A stretch of DNA of 64,000 bases, taken from the NCBI RefSeq assembly GCF_954871325.1, contig NC_088778.1, positions 32,810,730 through 32,874,729 of the forward strand, in the 5' to 3' direction. The stretch comes from Gordionus sp. m RMFG-2023. Its lineage: Eukaryota; Nematomorpha; Gordioida; Chordodea; Parachordodidae. Positions 1 to 13,174 of the stretch are shown here, one piece after another (the stretch's first letter is position 1; each line of letters begins with the position of its first letter). Under the pieces are notes generated by a model, which saw only the letters and a program-made list of their open reading frames with translations, was not told the origin of the DNA and did no database searches. Position numbers and translations under genes: made by a program.

Positions 1-1000
1 TAGGATCAAATAACGGGCTCGTTCCGTCAGCTTCAGAATTTCTACACTTTCCTTTATTTTGCTTACAACTCATTAATCTTTCCGCTAATGTCTGGTTTGA
101 AGATCAATTAGGATCGATTGAGACTCTAAATATTGGCATCGGTTTTGTTAATTCCTCAAGTCGTATCCGCCAACTTCACAGACCGGGTTTTCCAAATCCA
201 AAAGAAACCTTATATGCTTTTGTACAACTTCTAGGGCTGAAAAAACTTATAATATCAATTTATTTTAGCGTTTAAAGCAGAGATCCTTTCGAATGTTGCC
301 TCTAAAGAAAATTATTAACAGTGCGTGGTTGATTAAATGTATCAAGGGGATATATTAAATGGAATATCACATATTTTATCCATTTCCCGTATTCATCGGA
401 ATTACACATTTGATCCTCATTTTCATCCTTTTCTGGGATCTTTAGATTCCTACACTTGGTTTGGTCGACTAAGTAATTACGATCATGCGCAAGAGCGCCT
501 AGTAAATTTATAAAAATAATATTTAATCATTTTTAACCGGTAAATTTATCTATATCGACTTTACAAATTTTTTTTTTTTAGAGTGGTCAGTCACGTGACG
601 CGAAGAGCCATCAATTTAAAAAAAATAATAAGAAATATATATTAAAAAAAATTTCATTTGTTAAAATAAAAAATAAATATATTGAAATCATAAATTATGT
701 ATGTATAGTAACACCAAATTTTTCGTTATTAATTATTGTTTTCGCATTTTTTTTTAGAGGAACTAATTATACGGGATAATTTATTGAGATTAATTTGTGT
801 TTTGTTCTTAAAATTTTTCTTTGAAGGCTTCTTTCTCTGTTTTTTTTTAAAAAAATTCATTAATTTGAAGTCGAGTATCGTATCGCGATCGATAAGTATC
901 GGGATACTCTTTGATTCGAATAATTTATTTATTTTAAAAAAAAAAGAAAAGAAGGGGGATATAGCTTAAAATAATTAAATGGAGATTAATATATCACCTG
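1..1000. other. AT-rich non-coding stretch
   Basis: No gene is recognised here. The stretch is unique AT-rich DNA with homopolymer runs. The open frame near 736-969 is low-complexity, rich in F and L, and has no family resemblance. Confidence 0.5.
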
Positions 1001-1104
1001 CTTAGCTCAGCTGTTCGCCTGAGATTATATTCTGCGTCCGACGATGGTAAAGGCATCCATATCTCAGAGTGTTAAGCTCCCATTTTATCTAACGATATAT
1101 TCCC

Positions 1105-1225
1105 TAAAACACGAGCTCAACCCGAAACCAACCCTGGGTTCAAAGAATATTTTGAACAAAACCCGAACCGAACCCGCTTAATTTTTTTAACTTGAACCGA
1201 AATCGGGTTAATATTTTTAACCGGA
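1105..1225. repeat. Degenerate ACCCGAACC-rich repeat
   Basis: Short spaced copies of AACCCGAACC-like words lie just upstream of the large CTTT array. The composition recalls the GGCCCGG-rich short elements elsewhere in the window, but no terminal inverted repeat is visible, so the class is open. Confidence 0.35.
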
Positions 1226-1567
<342 letters not shown>

Positions 1568-1619
1568 TTTTTTTCTTAAATAATCATTGTACCTTATGGA
1601 TATAATTCCTATCACTAAA

Positions 1620-2990
1620 AAGTTCCCCAAAAACAAATTTAATATTAATTGTACAATACATAATATATTCGTGATTTCCTATTATGGAACATTATAAAAA
1701 ATAAACAATTTAATATATACCTTAATTCTCATGACTATTCCTACAGAAGTTGCCCATTGTGGAACCAAAAGGTTCAAAAACGCTAAACGTCGCTTTCCTG
1801 CCACCCCACAGCTGTAAAAAAAAATTAAAATGCTTTTAATCGAAAATGTCTGTTATCTATTCCCAACCTTTACCCATTTCCTTCATCGATCTCACAATCA
1901 GGACCGAACCACTACTTTACTGCCTTTACGTGCACCAGTAATACCAGTTACAAAATATAATTCCATGATAACTCTACAAACTGCGCAAAATCTCTGACTC
2001 CAAATGCTATAAGACATTTCTCATTGCCACAAAAACCTCACCTCCTATCTCGCATTCCCCTTAAGATGCTAGGCTCTCCCAAATAGCAAGATCTTATTCT
2101 TAGAATTCAAACATCTTTGCTTAATAACGTCTAATCTGTCAGATACTCTTTTCGCACTTTACAAACACAGGTCTCATGTATCTGAGCTTTCCTTTAGATA
2201 TCGATATGACCCGCATCCTTCAAAAATTCAAAAATAAAAGAAAAGAAAAGCTCCCCTTTAAAAAGGGAGTAATATTTGTATCTAACAAACTAGATGACTT
2301 TGAATATTCGATCTGCCCCGTAACCCCTTCCCCATCTAAGGAGAATTTGGCTCCACCTTCTCTTTTCCACTTCATCCAAAAAATGGGTTATGAATTCCTT
2401 GAAGCCATTCCCTTCAAGTAATCCTGATTTTTTTCTAATAATCGACGAAGTAGCTCGTGCCATCGGACTCAAACTTAATCGCGATATAGCTATAATACCA
2501 TAATCGTGTTTCAATTTTACCAGACTCTGATTGGCTTAAAAGGTGGCCAATCCCTACGTCGCAAACGATATAGAGGTCGATTTCTAAGACATATACAAAA
2601 TGTAATGACACTATATCTGCTGCCTTAAAACCTGCCGGAAATTCCTTCCACCCTTGAGTCGACTTGACTTTGCAATGCGATTCTAAACGTCCTGATGGTT
2701 TATTCAAGATTCTATAAAAGTGCGGTTAGTTCTCGACCCGGGATTCTAACTGTGTATATCCATCGAAACAGAACGAAGTAAATCTGCCAAAATTTCTGTT
2801 TTACCTTCCAACCAATTATTTTTACCAAATAAATTTCAACGCTAAACTTCCTTTGAAGCTCACTCCTTAGCCTTCTTCTTCAAGGATCCAGGACACCGCG
2901 TTACATCGAAGACCGAAAAAATTCAAGCGAAGAATTTTTTACCCTTACACAAAGAATAGCCAATTATTATAATTCGGGTACGAATTTGGA
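1620..2990. other. Higher-complexity unique segment with unassigned short ORFs
   Basis: This stretch is less AT-rich and more complex than its surroundings. It carries overlapping short open frames: 2176-2421 on plus, and 2290-2514 and 2435-2707 on minus. I recognise none of them. None has a convincing start context, domain or splice pattern, so it may be a decayed element or part of an unknown gene. No function is proposed. Confidence 0.2.
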
Positions 2991-3015
2991 TGAGAAATGT
3001 TTATACTATTTTATT

Positions 3016-3236
3016 CAGTGTTGTTAAACGGCACGTTTTGAGCCGATTTTTTAAAAACGACCAACTCATCTAGAATAATACTACTCAAGCCTAACTGAAG
3101 ATTTTGCTTGTAGAAGGAACAAAGGTTTGGGCATCTATTAGCTAAATCTCGAAACTTAGGCGATATTTTTCTGGGCTAAAATATCGAGTTAGCCGCGTTT
3201 TAAGAATCGCCTGGGAAACGAGCCGCTTACCGACAC
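3016..3236. mobile_element. hAT-like palindromic MITE, family A, copy 1
   Basis: It begins CAGTGTTGTTAAACGGC and ends with GAGCCGCTTACCGACACT, its imperfect inverse. The inner arms (a CTCAAGCC/GAAGATTTTGCT block and a CTAAATCTCGAAAC block) are also inverted relative to each other, so the whole copy can fold back. AT-rich flanks give only an approximate 8-bp duplication. Confidence 0.75.
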
Positions 3237-3239
3237 TAA

Positions 3240-4798
3240 TTTTTATCATAATAAAAAAATATGTAATTAATGATAGAATCTTTAAAAAAAAAAATATTAC
3301 AACTTTTAAATATATTATCATTATTTTCAATGGAAATCTTAAAAATATCAGTTTTATGAAACATATTACCCATTCCCTAACAAATTTTATTTAATATGGA
3401 ATATCGTCATCTCTCGCTAGATTAATGGTGCTCTCAAAATTGGACTTCATTTAAATTGGACAGCATTTTGAGACGTTTTTATATTAAAAAAAATAATAAT
3501 TACTATTAACGCTTCAAATTTAAACATGGCTGCATTTAAGTTTTTTTTTAAAAATTTTTATTCGCGTTTTGAAACGCTATCAAATTTGTGCCCACTATAA
3601 AAATAAATAAAGCGAAAATATATTCATTCTAATCTTAAATCAGGCGGTGACATAATCATAGGCTTCAAACAACAGATACTTCTGCTGAAACTGATTTTTT
3701 AAAGATACATTAGAATACAAAGAGCCCCCGATTAATATAAATTTTAAATTGTAATTAAAATCTATAATATTAAATAAGATATTATTGACGGAAATGCATC
3801 TTTTTACCGTTCCTGATGCCAAATCACCTGGAACTTACGGCATCTATAATTTTTATTTTCAGTCCTCCTAATTTATCCTGTATTTCTCCAAAAAACTGTT
3901 CCAACCATTTAAAAAGCATCGAAATATGCTTAGTTCTAATCGTTCTTACACTACATATAGACCGTTCATATCAGATAGCGCAGACCCATACCAAACAAGC
4001 CCCGTAAATAGAATTGTGTTGCAAGGGTTTGTTTTTTTTTATATAAGAGTGTTAGTTAGTGATTTAGCATTGTGTCTTAAATCTTTTCTAAAGATAAAAA
4101 ATCTCTTTGAACGTATAAGATGCGCATAAACTAAACTGCCCATAAGAAACACGATGGATTGATGGCTGTCATTCTTAATTTTTATAAGGTCATAAAAATT
4201 TAAAAATCACATTTTCCCAACTCTGGCTATCATTTAATTTTTGTTTATTTTGATCACAGGGTGATACGTCACATTTAAAAATGGGGTCATATTCTTTTAA
4301 ACGGTGCATGTTAAAAATTCGTGTGACAGGCGGCATAATAGATTGACAGGAGTCTATCAAGTAGATCGATAATCACCAAGATCATTGTTAATTCCCAATT
4401 AGCATTCCATCTGGCTGACGATTTATTTGCTTCTATTTTGTTATCCATCCTTCCTTGGAATTTGTTTAAATTTTTACCGCCAATTCTTGTAACATATTCG
4501 AATTACCCTAGTAAACGCCATTTAATCAGAACTCCTCGAATTTAATGATAAATTTTTTGTTATGACCACTTCTAAAGCCCTGTCCATCTAAACCACGTGT
4601 TATTTACTAAATAAATGTATATTTTGTGTCAATGTGTTTTTTCTTCTTCTTCCTGCAATATGTTATTTTTTTTTTTTAAACTTTTAAAAATCATTTTTTT
4701 GAGCGCCATCTTTTTTTTTTTTTATAAATTCAAAATTCGGGGTTTTCCGGAAATGTATTCTAGGATGTTAGGATTACCTTGTCATTTGAATTTTAGAT
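3240..4798. other. AT-rich non-coding stretch
   Basis: No gene or known repeat was identified. Short ORFs at 3640-3822, 3816-4007 and 3926-4129 show no family features. Confidence 0.4.
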
Positions 4799-5114
4799 AT
4801 GACATATAATAATACCTAGACTGAAGATGCCCTTCACTAAAAGCGTACATCAACGAAAAACAGCTGGGGACGCCATTTTGGTTACCCATATCATTATTTA
4901 AATATTTTAAATGAAAGGCCAGTTTATTCCCTATGTCCGACGCAAAATTTACCAAAAGGAAGCAAGTTATCAATTTAATCGTAGTTCTGAACATGAGAAT
5001 AATTACTTATTTGGGTTACCAAAATGGCTGGTCCAGCTGATTTGCATTTCAACGACGCTTTTCTAATGCGTCTTATGATTGGCGGCCTCAGTCTAAGGTT
5101 TTATTATATGTCAT
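4799..5114. mobile_element. Long-TIR MITE, family F, copy 1
   Basis: The left arm starts ATGACATATAATAATACC and the right arm ends in its inverse (TTATTATATGTCAT). Similarity runs about 100 bp inward on each side and includes CAGCTGGGGACGCCATTTTGG opposite the CCAAAATGGCTGGTCCAGCTG block. A second copy lies at 55827-56164. No coding capacity is seen, so it is a non-autonomous DNA element of unassigned superfamily. Confidence 0.75.
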
Positions 5115-5639
5115 TGTATAAATTATATTAAGTTTCAAAAGTTCGTGACAAAAAAAATTATTCGAAATGTCATAAGGGTAGGTATTTTCTAAACATGATT
5201 AGAAAAAAAACATTTTCCGGTAAAATCAAAATTAAAATTTTTTTTTTTTCAAAAAAACACGCGCTAAAAAATTCAATTTGAATGGTTGAAAAAAATAACA
5301 CATTTCCGGGGAAAAAAACACATTTGGACGTCAACACATTTACGAAATATGACGTAAATTTTATATACATATAATATTTTTGTGAAGAATTAATATTTAA
5401 AAAGCTTTTTATATAATAATAATAAAAATATCAAGTAAATTTGATTGTGAAATGGGTAATTTTTTATCGTGAAAAATTGATTTGCAGAGGTCCCAAGGTC
5501 CTGAGCCAAGAATTATCAGCTGGGAAGGCCAACTATTTATTTGGAGTGGGAGGCGGCGGGGGGGGGGTTGTCGTGAGAGAATATTTTTTTTTGGAAATAT
5601 TAGTCGGACAATTAAAAGAAAATTTTTAAATGGAAATAA

Positions 5640-6450
5640 TTATGAATATATTAACAGTGATAGACGTATTATCACAGTATATACCGCGAACAGTCCCGTG
5701 GAATATGATATTTGCGGATGATATTGTGATACTTGCCGAATCCAAGGATGAAATGAAAGAGAAAGATTAGAGAGTTGGATAAATATCCTATAAAAGCACG
5801 GGACTAGGAGTAAACAGAGAAAAGACGGGGTATAATGGTGATAGGGGGGAGATGAAACAGAGGGCATTGATATAAATGAATGGCAGATATCGGCAATTGA
5901 GAGCTGCAACAAACGAACGGCACAATAGAGAAAGAGATAAAGAGTAAAATTAATCAAGGGTGGTTAAAGTGGAGATCTTTATCTGGAGTGCTCTTTGACA
6001 AAAAAATCCTGCACAAATCGAAGGGAAAAATTTACAGTTCCATAGTACAACCAACTATTCTATATAGGTCGGTAACTTGGCCAACCAAAGAATCAGACGA
6101 GAGAAATCTACAAACTATGGAGATGAGAATTCTGAGGATGATTGCTGGGGTATCAAGAAAGGATAGGCGAGGTACAAGAATACTAGGAAGTTTAAAGGTA
6201 GTACCTATTAAGACAAAGATAATGGTGAACAGATTTAGGTGGTATGGGCACACAATGAGAAGGTTTATGGACTATATAGAAAATAAACGTAAAAGAGGAA
6301 GGCCAAAACTTCAATATGGCCATAAAGTTAGAGCCAATACGAAGAAATATAAATTAGATAAAAGAGATAGGCGTGAATAACATAAAGTGAAGAGAGATAT
6401 TGAAAGGAGCTTACCACCAGGAAAGGTGAAAGCTAAAAAGGAAAAAAAAT
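5640..6450 (+). mobile_element. Non-LTR retrotransposon fragment: 3' end of reverse transcriptase ORF
   Basis: At about 5694-5755 the frame reads VPWNMIFADDIVILAESK, which contains the FADD catalytic motif of reverse transcriptase (motif C). After a stop and frame loss, 5988-6380 encodes the typical C-terminal region: KGKIYSSIVQPTILYRSVTW, MEMRILRMIAGVSRKDR, then the RFRWYGHTMRR block and a basic tail. This arrangement is known from RTE-like LINEs. The 5' part of RT and the endonuclease are absent, as expected for a 5'-truncated copy; at least one stop (just after the FADD block) and one frameshift make it dead. The exact clade is inferred. Confidence 0.8.
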
Positions 6451-8080
6451 ATATGATTGGCTTTATTATTATATCAAATGAAATTGTCTTTAGAATACAA
6501 TTTGTATTACAATTTCAAGCAGAAAAGGTTCTTCTCTAAATCAATAATTCCTGTTAAAATTCTCTTGAATTTTTTCGCAAAAAAAATTATACCGAAATAT
6601 AACTAAACTCAAAATTTTCACAAACTGTTGAATCTGTTGTCTCATCAGATTAAAGACAAAAAAAATGGCATTTCACTTAGTTTATAGATTCCAGAACACC
6701 ATTTCTTCCATAATAGATATGACATCATTTTAGAATTTTTAGGTATGCATTTTCTTGGCAGGGATGTCTTGAAAACATTGCGACTAAAGGTCCCTGAAGA
6801 ATACATTATAATTTTCATCTTGCAGCATTAGTTATTGGCACTGGAACCGGACCCACAAAAAGGGAGGCTTTAGTAATGATGATATAATTTGTATCAAATC
6901 AAATAACGTTCACAAATAATAGAATTACCCTTTACTTGATGGTTCACTAAAATTGTCGATATTTAATGTTTCTTTACGTTACCATTTTTTCAAGCCATAT
7001 TGAATTTAAGTGACCTTTCGGTATTTTTTTCCTTTAGATTCATGGCTACTGGCGAATAAAGTTTAAAGATCTGTGGGGGGGTGGTGAAAATTTTTCTGGG
7101 AAGCCATTTCTTAGGGTGACAGACAGGTTTAGGGGGTTGGGGGAAATTTTTTGGGAGGGGTGGGGGAGTGACCACCGCCCTGCAGATAAAAATGTTGATA
7201 GGTTTGTCAAGTCTACGACTATGGTCATTTAAGAGAATTTATCCCCTACCCGTTTTTTCCCCTGTGTTCCAAAATTGGAACAATTTTTTTTATGATCTTG
7301 ATTTTCTCTCTCTTATTGACTCTTATTTTTAGCATATTTGTGCCTTATAATAATAATTATGAATATTCCCATATTCTTATTATTCTGAAATTCATATGAT
7401 ATAAAATTAGTTTTTGTGAATTTTTTGAAGAGTTTGTAAAAATTAGAAGTAATCGTAGGGGCTACTTGAATAAAAGATGCAAATTTATTTCATTTTTGGT
7501 GCGATTCTCTAGTGAAGATTCTAAGAATATTCCAACTAGAAGAATTCCCTTAACCCCCTCTAATTCCCTCCCCCCCCCCCCACCCGGAACCAAGGAACAA
7601 TGAATATGATCTCCTCGATTAAAATGTAGTTTGGTAATAGTTTATTTAACAGGAAGTCTCTTATCTCCTTCTTCAATCAAATGACAAAAAATGGACTAAA
7701 ACTTTCCCGCTATAAAAAAATAGATATCATATTAGCGCCTAATTTTAGCCTAAATCGCAGCAGGGAAATCAATTATATAAAATAGCAAACCCTCAATGAT
7801 AAATTTTTTTTTATCTCTTGAAATTTGCTTACAGCAATCTTTCTTATTATTCCAACTCATTCATCTTTGAATACCATCTCATCCCTCACTCCTTCCATTC
7901 CATACAGAAGATTTCTCCCGATCCACCTCAAACCAATCACTTCGAGACCCCTTCTCCTCCCGTCCAATGACTAAAATGTAAAAAATGATTTAAATTAATA
8001 AGATGTATACCATCTATTTGTGTATGTTGATTACCCAGTTGCTAATTACTCCATAGAATTTTATTGAAGAAATGGCATTC
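6450..8080. other. AT-rich non-coding stretch
   Basis: There are poly-G and poly-C patches near 7075-7165 and 7570-7582. ORFs on minus at 6990-7228 come from the C-rich complement and are not gene-like. Confidence 0.4.
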
Positions 8081-8277
8081 TAGTGTTGCTAAACGGCTTA
8101 GCCAGAAAAATATATATATTGCCTATGCCTTAAAGATTTTGCTAATAGATGTCCAAATCTTTGTGCCATCTATGGAGAAAAAAACATCAGGTCTTGCGTT
8201 ATTATTTTTCTGAATAATATATCGAGTTTGCCGTTTTTAAATATCGGCTCAAACCGGGCCGTACGTTTAACAACACT
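8081..8277. mobile_element. hAT-like palindromic MITE, family A, copy 2
   Basis: Starts TAGTGTTGCTAAACGGCT and ends CCGTACGTTTAACAACACT. The flanks AATGGCAT (left) and AATGGTAT (right) match at 7 of 8 positions, separated from the ends by one or two bases, consistent with an 8-bp hAT target duplication. Confidence 0.75.
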
Positions 8278-8374
8278 CTAATGGTATCATAAAGCCCTGT
8301 TAGAGGAGCCCACCCCCCTTCTTTATATATATATGCATCGATTAGATATATTTTTCCTTTAAATTACATTGACC

Positions 8375-8500
8375 AGAAAATATTCCAATCAAACCTTCAA
8401 GTTCTAGACTTAACTTAAAGTGCCCAAAATCAAATTTTTTTAGGCTAAAAGCTTGACCAATACCACAATTGAGATGGTCAAAGTTAGACAAATTTAACGA
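8375..8500. repeat. Dispersed repeat sharing TAGGCTAAAAGCTTGAC with 54275-54425
   Basis: The blocks TTCCAATCAAACCTTCAAG and TAGGCTAAAAGCTTGACCAA recur in the same order near 54317-54395. No termini can be defined. Confidence 0.45.
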
Positions 8501-9660
8501 CACTAATTTTTAAACAATCAAACCAATTAAAAATTTTTTAATATAATTTGAAATTATATATATATATTTTTTATCTTTCCAAAAGGAGGAAGAAGTTATG
8601 ATTTCCATAAAAAAATAAGATAAAATATTAAAAATTTTACAAAAAAATTTACCGCCAATTCCTAAAATGAACGTTGAATTTCAATCTTCTTCCGTTTTTT
8701 GGAATATAGAACTTTATTAGAAGAACAAAGGGCTGATAGATTACCCTGGCGCTAAGCAAGCCGTTCCGTAAATAGATCCCTAATTATCTAAACTTGGGTC
8801 ATAATAAAAATGATTTTTCCATTATTATTTTGGGAAGGGGGTTTAAAGCTTAGCAAAATCGACTATTGTGTGAGGTTAACACATAATTAGATTTTGAAAA
8901 CAAAATAAGCTCGATGTTAAATAGGGTTTTGCTGTAGAAATTTCTTTTAAACGCGAAATCATTATCCAATATTAGCTCTCTTCCCCATAATTCAATGTAT
9001 ATACTAAACCCATTTGTCTATACACATGGTATACCTTATCATAATCAAGTTTTAAATAATTTTTTCTGCCCATTATTTTAAAGATAATATTTGGGTAATA
9101 ATCACTTTGTGAAAAGGTGAAGAAAAAAAATAATAAAATTAATTATTTTTAATTTTTAAAAATTATATCCGTAAATTATAAAATTCATGAAATTAAAATC
9201 CATTTTTTATTAAAAAAAAAAAAATTAAATTTATTAATTTTTATATTTTTGTAAATTTTGTAAAATTAAATTATCTATTTTTTAATTTTATATTTTTTTT
9301 TTTATTTAAATTTAAAAAAATAATAAAAAAAAACAAATTAAAATTTTATTTTATTTTATTTTTTAAAATTTAATTTAAATTTTATTTTTTATTATACTTT
9401 TTATTTAGTGGATCGATTTAAGGAAAAAAAATATTAGATAAAAAACATTTTTTTTATAGCAATATTTTTAATTAAACTATTATTAAATTTTAATATACTA
9501 AAAATATTTTGTAAGTTTATTTTTATAAAAAAAAATATATTAACAAAAAAATTAATATTATTTTTTTAAATATATTAAAATAAGCTCAAAAAGAAAAAAA
9601 TCATTAAATTTAGGATATTTTTTTTTTATAAAAAAATAGTTAAAATTAAAAATTATTTTA
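8500..9660. other. Extremely AT-rich non-coding stretch
   Basis: Nearly pure A/T over 9120-9660, with A and T runs. No gene or motif is seen. Confidence 0.5.
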
Positions 9661-9669
9661 ATAATTTAC

Positions 9670-9918
9670 CAGAGAACCTGCAGGCCCAGCCCTGAGCCCG
9701 GCCCGGCTCGGATAAAAACAAATATTTGAAATCGCCATTATTAGCTGTAAAAATCAAAAATAAATAAAATATATTTTAAAAAAATCCGGGCCGGGCCTGA
9801 AAAATCCGGGCCGGGCCTGAAATATTCGGGCCGTGCCTGAAATATCCGGGCCGAAAAAATTTTAAAAAAAAATCCGGACCGGGCCGGGTCGAACAAATGG
9901 TACCTCTACAGGTCTCTG
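9670..9918. mobile_element. GGCCCGG-rich hAT-like element, family C, copy 1
   Basis: Left end CAGAGAACCTGCAGGCCC; right end GGTACCTCTACAGGTCTCTG, an imperfect inverse. Strongly GC-rich ends contrast with the AT background. The interior (9780-9860) holds four tandem copies of a roughly 20-bp unit built on AAATATCCGGGCCGGGCCTG. Flanking duplications are not clear. Confidence 0.65.
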
Positions 9919-10659
9919 ACATTTATCATAAAAATTTTATTTTCTTTATAATTACGTTACCAACGATTCTTTAAAATTCCACTTTTTGCGAATCAATTTT
10001 ATAATCTAAAAATTCTTAAATTCTTAGAATTTTATAATCTAAAAATTCTTAAATTCTTAGAAATTTTAATGATTTTTTTTGTCCCTTTTCTCCCACTTAT
10101 TTGGCCATAAAAGAATGTATCGAGGAAAATAGAAAGCTGAAAATGATTAATTTATCTATCATTATTTTATTTTTTTTATCAATTATGGAATTTGAGACTT
10201 AGATTGATTTATGAAACCACTTTAATTTAATATAATAAAAAAAAAAATAAAAAATTTTGTAATTTAGAAAATTTGGTTTTTTTTTTATAAATAATTAATG
10301 AAAATTAATTTAAAAAAAAGGAAGAAAGAAGAGAGAAGTGAATAATTATAATAAAATAAATGAAAATAAGGAAAATTAAAAGATTTAGTGGATCGATGAT
10401 CCCAAATTTGTCGATCAAGGAATTTGGGAATTTATTATTTAAAGAAAACATTTTTTAAAATCAATTAAAAAATAAATATATATATTTATATATATAATTT
10501 ATCTCTATATATTTTTTTTAAAATAATATTTATTTATGCTTTTAAAATAAAACAGGAGAGGGATTTCTATTTTAATTTGTCTTTACGCTTTTAGCGATGA
10601 TCAGGGGTTATGGTTTTCATATTCCAGGGGTCTATAGAGGAGTAGAGGTCTATAATAGG

Positions 10660-10975
10660 AAGGGATGCTTTAACCAATCGTTTATTGTTTACACAGGCCT
10701 ATTATCGCACCCGTTGGCTCATTCGTATAAAACATCTGTTTTACCCTGCCCGTCAAATATTTTAAAATTATTTGATTGGTTAGTTTTGGGAATCATTATT
10801 TATTATTTATTTATATGTAATTTTTTTTTTTGTATCTTAAACTTATATAATATTCAAATATTATGAAAATAAATAATAAAAAAAAGTTTTGATAATTCCC
10901 ACATCGCTCGCCTATTGGTTTAAAAAAAAATTACCTTTAACCCGTCAACCGCTTTCCCATTGGTTAAATATTTTG
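10660..10975. promoter_or_regulatory. CCAAT-box cluster with TATA-like site
   Basis: Four CCAAT/ATTGG boxes occur here: AACCAATCG near 10670, GATTGGTTAG near 10772, CTATTGGTTT near 10912 and CCATTGGTTAAA near 10957. A TATA-like GTATAAAAC lies near 10726. The spacing of the first box to the TATA site (about 55 bp) resembles an RNA polymerase II core promoter. No downstream gene was found on either strand, so activity is only inferred. Confidence 0.35.
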
Positions 10976-11194
10976 AACCCCGCTCTGTGGTAAGCTCCTG
11001 GCATTGATTGCCTACTTACTCAAATAATTCTAGATAATTTTATGCGAGGACACTATACCTAAAAAAAATATTTAGCATCCATAAACGCGTTTGAAATAAA
11101 TTTTTTTTTTTACTATTTTCTTGAATTTGCTAAAAGTCTTGTTCTACAAAAAATATACACCCAAATTTGAGACGTGGATAAATATGAATTAACG

Positions 11195-11310
11195 GCGGAT
11201 ATGAGAAAAATATAATCTTACAAATATTGATGCTCAGACCGTGCAAAAAAATGGGAAAGAAAAATCAGAGGGAAAACTGGTCAACCTGGGCTAAACCTAG
11301 AAATCGCCAT
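11195..11310 (+). mobile_element. Scrap of LINE 3' coding end
   Basis: Decayed frames read ADMRKI, then a block resembling DAQDRAKKWERKIRGKTGQP, matching the tail of the LINE at 25066-25640. Only about 115 bp remain, with frame breaks. Confidence 0.6.
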
Positions 11311-11425
11311 TAAAAATGGAGCGTTTTAGATTTCATTGGCATACTATGATCGGATTTATATAAAATATTCCTATCTTTGAAAGAATTAGTTTTTGACATT
11401 TAAGTCAGCAAGGTTATAAGCTATG

Positions 11426-11548
11426 TAGAGACCTTCATGGTCCTTAATTTTTTGACCAAGCTCGACCCAGGCCCACAGTAAAAATTTTTTTTTAGGCCCA
11501 AGTATGGGTCTACGGGTCGTGGGTCGGCCCGGCCCATGAAGGTCTCTG
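11426..11548. mobile_element. GGCCCGG-rich hAT-like element, family C, short copy with 8-bp TSD
   Basis: A 123-bp copy with ends TAGAGACCTTCATGG and CCATGAAGGTCTCTG. It is flanked by a perfect 8-bp direct duplication AAGCTATG (11418-11425 and 11549-11556). The 8-bp duplication and CAGAG-type ends place the family with hAT transposons. Confidence 0.85.
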
Positions 11549-11693
11549 AAGCTATGCCAATATTCGATACCGAATAATAAATATAATATTAACTTAGAGA
11601 ACTCTATATATATATACATCCCTAAATCTTTTAAAATGCAACAAACTTTATACGAAGAGGTTTTTCGGGTAAAATATAAGCCTGGTCCTGAGC

Positions 11694-11910
11694 TAGTGTT
11701 GTTGAAAAAAACGGCTAATTTCAATATTTTAGCTAAGAAAATGATATTGCCGAAGTCTCGAAATTTCGATGATATATGTCCTTGATCCTTCGTTCCTTCC
11801 TACGAAACAAAATCTTCAGGCTTGCGCGATAATCTTTCTTATGACGAAATCTTGAGTTGTCCCTTTTTTTTAAAAAAAGTCAGCTCAAGAACGAGCCGTT
11901 TAACGACACT
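11694..11910. mobile_element. hAT-like palindromic MITE, family A, copy 3
   Basis: TAGTGTTGTTGAAAAAAACGGC at the left and GAGCCGTTTAACGACACT at the right. The inner arms GAAGTCTCGAAATTTCG and the GAAACAAAATCTTCAGGC block mirror each other. A GAAA microsatellite begins about 10 bp beyond its right end. Confidence 0.7.
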
Positions 11911-11919
11911 CGAGTAGGG

Positions 11920-12151
<232 letters not shown>

Positions 12152-12159
12152 AATCATAT

Positions 12160-12790
12160 AAATCTTAAGACACTTTTCAATATCGAGAATCAAGATGCTA
12201 ACTCGCTCTACATAATCTCCCTTAAAACGAGTAATAAATTCGGATCTAAATATAAACATATTAACAAAACAATTCAAAATCTTTTTCAAAAAAGTTATAT
12301 TTATTTTATTTTATTTTTTTTATTTTTTTTTTTGAATTCTTTTTGAAATCGGAAAAATTTTTAATATTATTTTTGAAATTTAAAAATAGGTTTTAAGTTT
12401 GGACAGGTAAAAAAAAAGTGACAAATCAATATTTATGACCAACATAAGAAAAAAAAACCTAAACAATAATAAATATAAATTAGACATTACGATAATATCG
12501 ATTTTGCAATTAAGAAATTTATTTTATATATATATTTTTTTAAAAATATAATTATTTTTTTAAAGAATTACAGATTTATTTTGGTTATTTGGTATATTTA
12601 ATTTCTTTTTTAAAAAAATTTCTTAAGGAGGTGGGGGTGGGAGGGAAATGAGACTGAAATATAATTGTAATATATAATTTTTAATTTTTTATAAACCGAA
12701 GGAAATGCCAGAAAATATAGAGAATTTACTCGAAGAATATAATAATTTGATCCAATGAGATTATTACTTTAAAAAACATTAAATAAATAT
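12160..12790. other. AT-rich non-coding stretch
   Basis: No gene or dispersed repeat was recognised; A and T runs dominate. Confidence 0.4.
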
Positions 12791-12792
12791 AA

Positions 12793-13174
12793 GGTTGGTA
12801 AAAAAAATGTAATAATTTTGAATTTTGCGGAAAACGCGTCCTAATCAAGATTCGCCAATCAGGAGCCGGTTTAATTTATACTGAAAATTTGATTGGCGCA
12901 AAAAAATTAATATCCGGTTTTAGGTTATAATTACTTATATAAGAGTGAGTTTTATTTCCTAATACATTTATAATCGATGAAATTATATTTATTACACTAA
13001 ACAATAAATAAATAAAGGTGGTAAAAAAAATGAAATAATTCTTAATTTTGCGGAAACACGTCAATCAAGATCCGCTAATCAAGATTCACCAATCAGGAAC
13101 CGATTAATTTAAGATTTGATTTGTGTAAAAAATTAATATCCGGTTTTAGAATTATAATAAACTATAAGAGTGAG
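12793..13174 (+). repeat. Promoter-like tandem repeat units 1 and 2
   Basis: Two copies of a roughly 224-bp unit start at about 12793 and 13016. Each has TTTGCGGAAA, CCAATCAGGA (CCAAT box), AATATCCGGTTTTAG, then TATAAGAGTGAG. Unit 1 also has an inverted CCAAT box (GATTGGCGC) near 12890 and TATATAAGAG near 12935. The end of unit 2 is displaced to 15467-15520 by the hAT insertion. The order CCAAT, ATTGG, TATA is promoter-like, but no coding exon follows. Confidence 0.6.

Noticed and set aside
1003-1070. tRNA-like start (TTAGCTCAGCTG resembles a polymerase III A box)
   Set aside because: No B box at the proper distance, and the arms do not pair.
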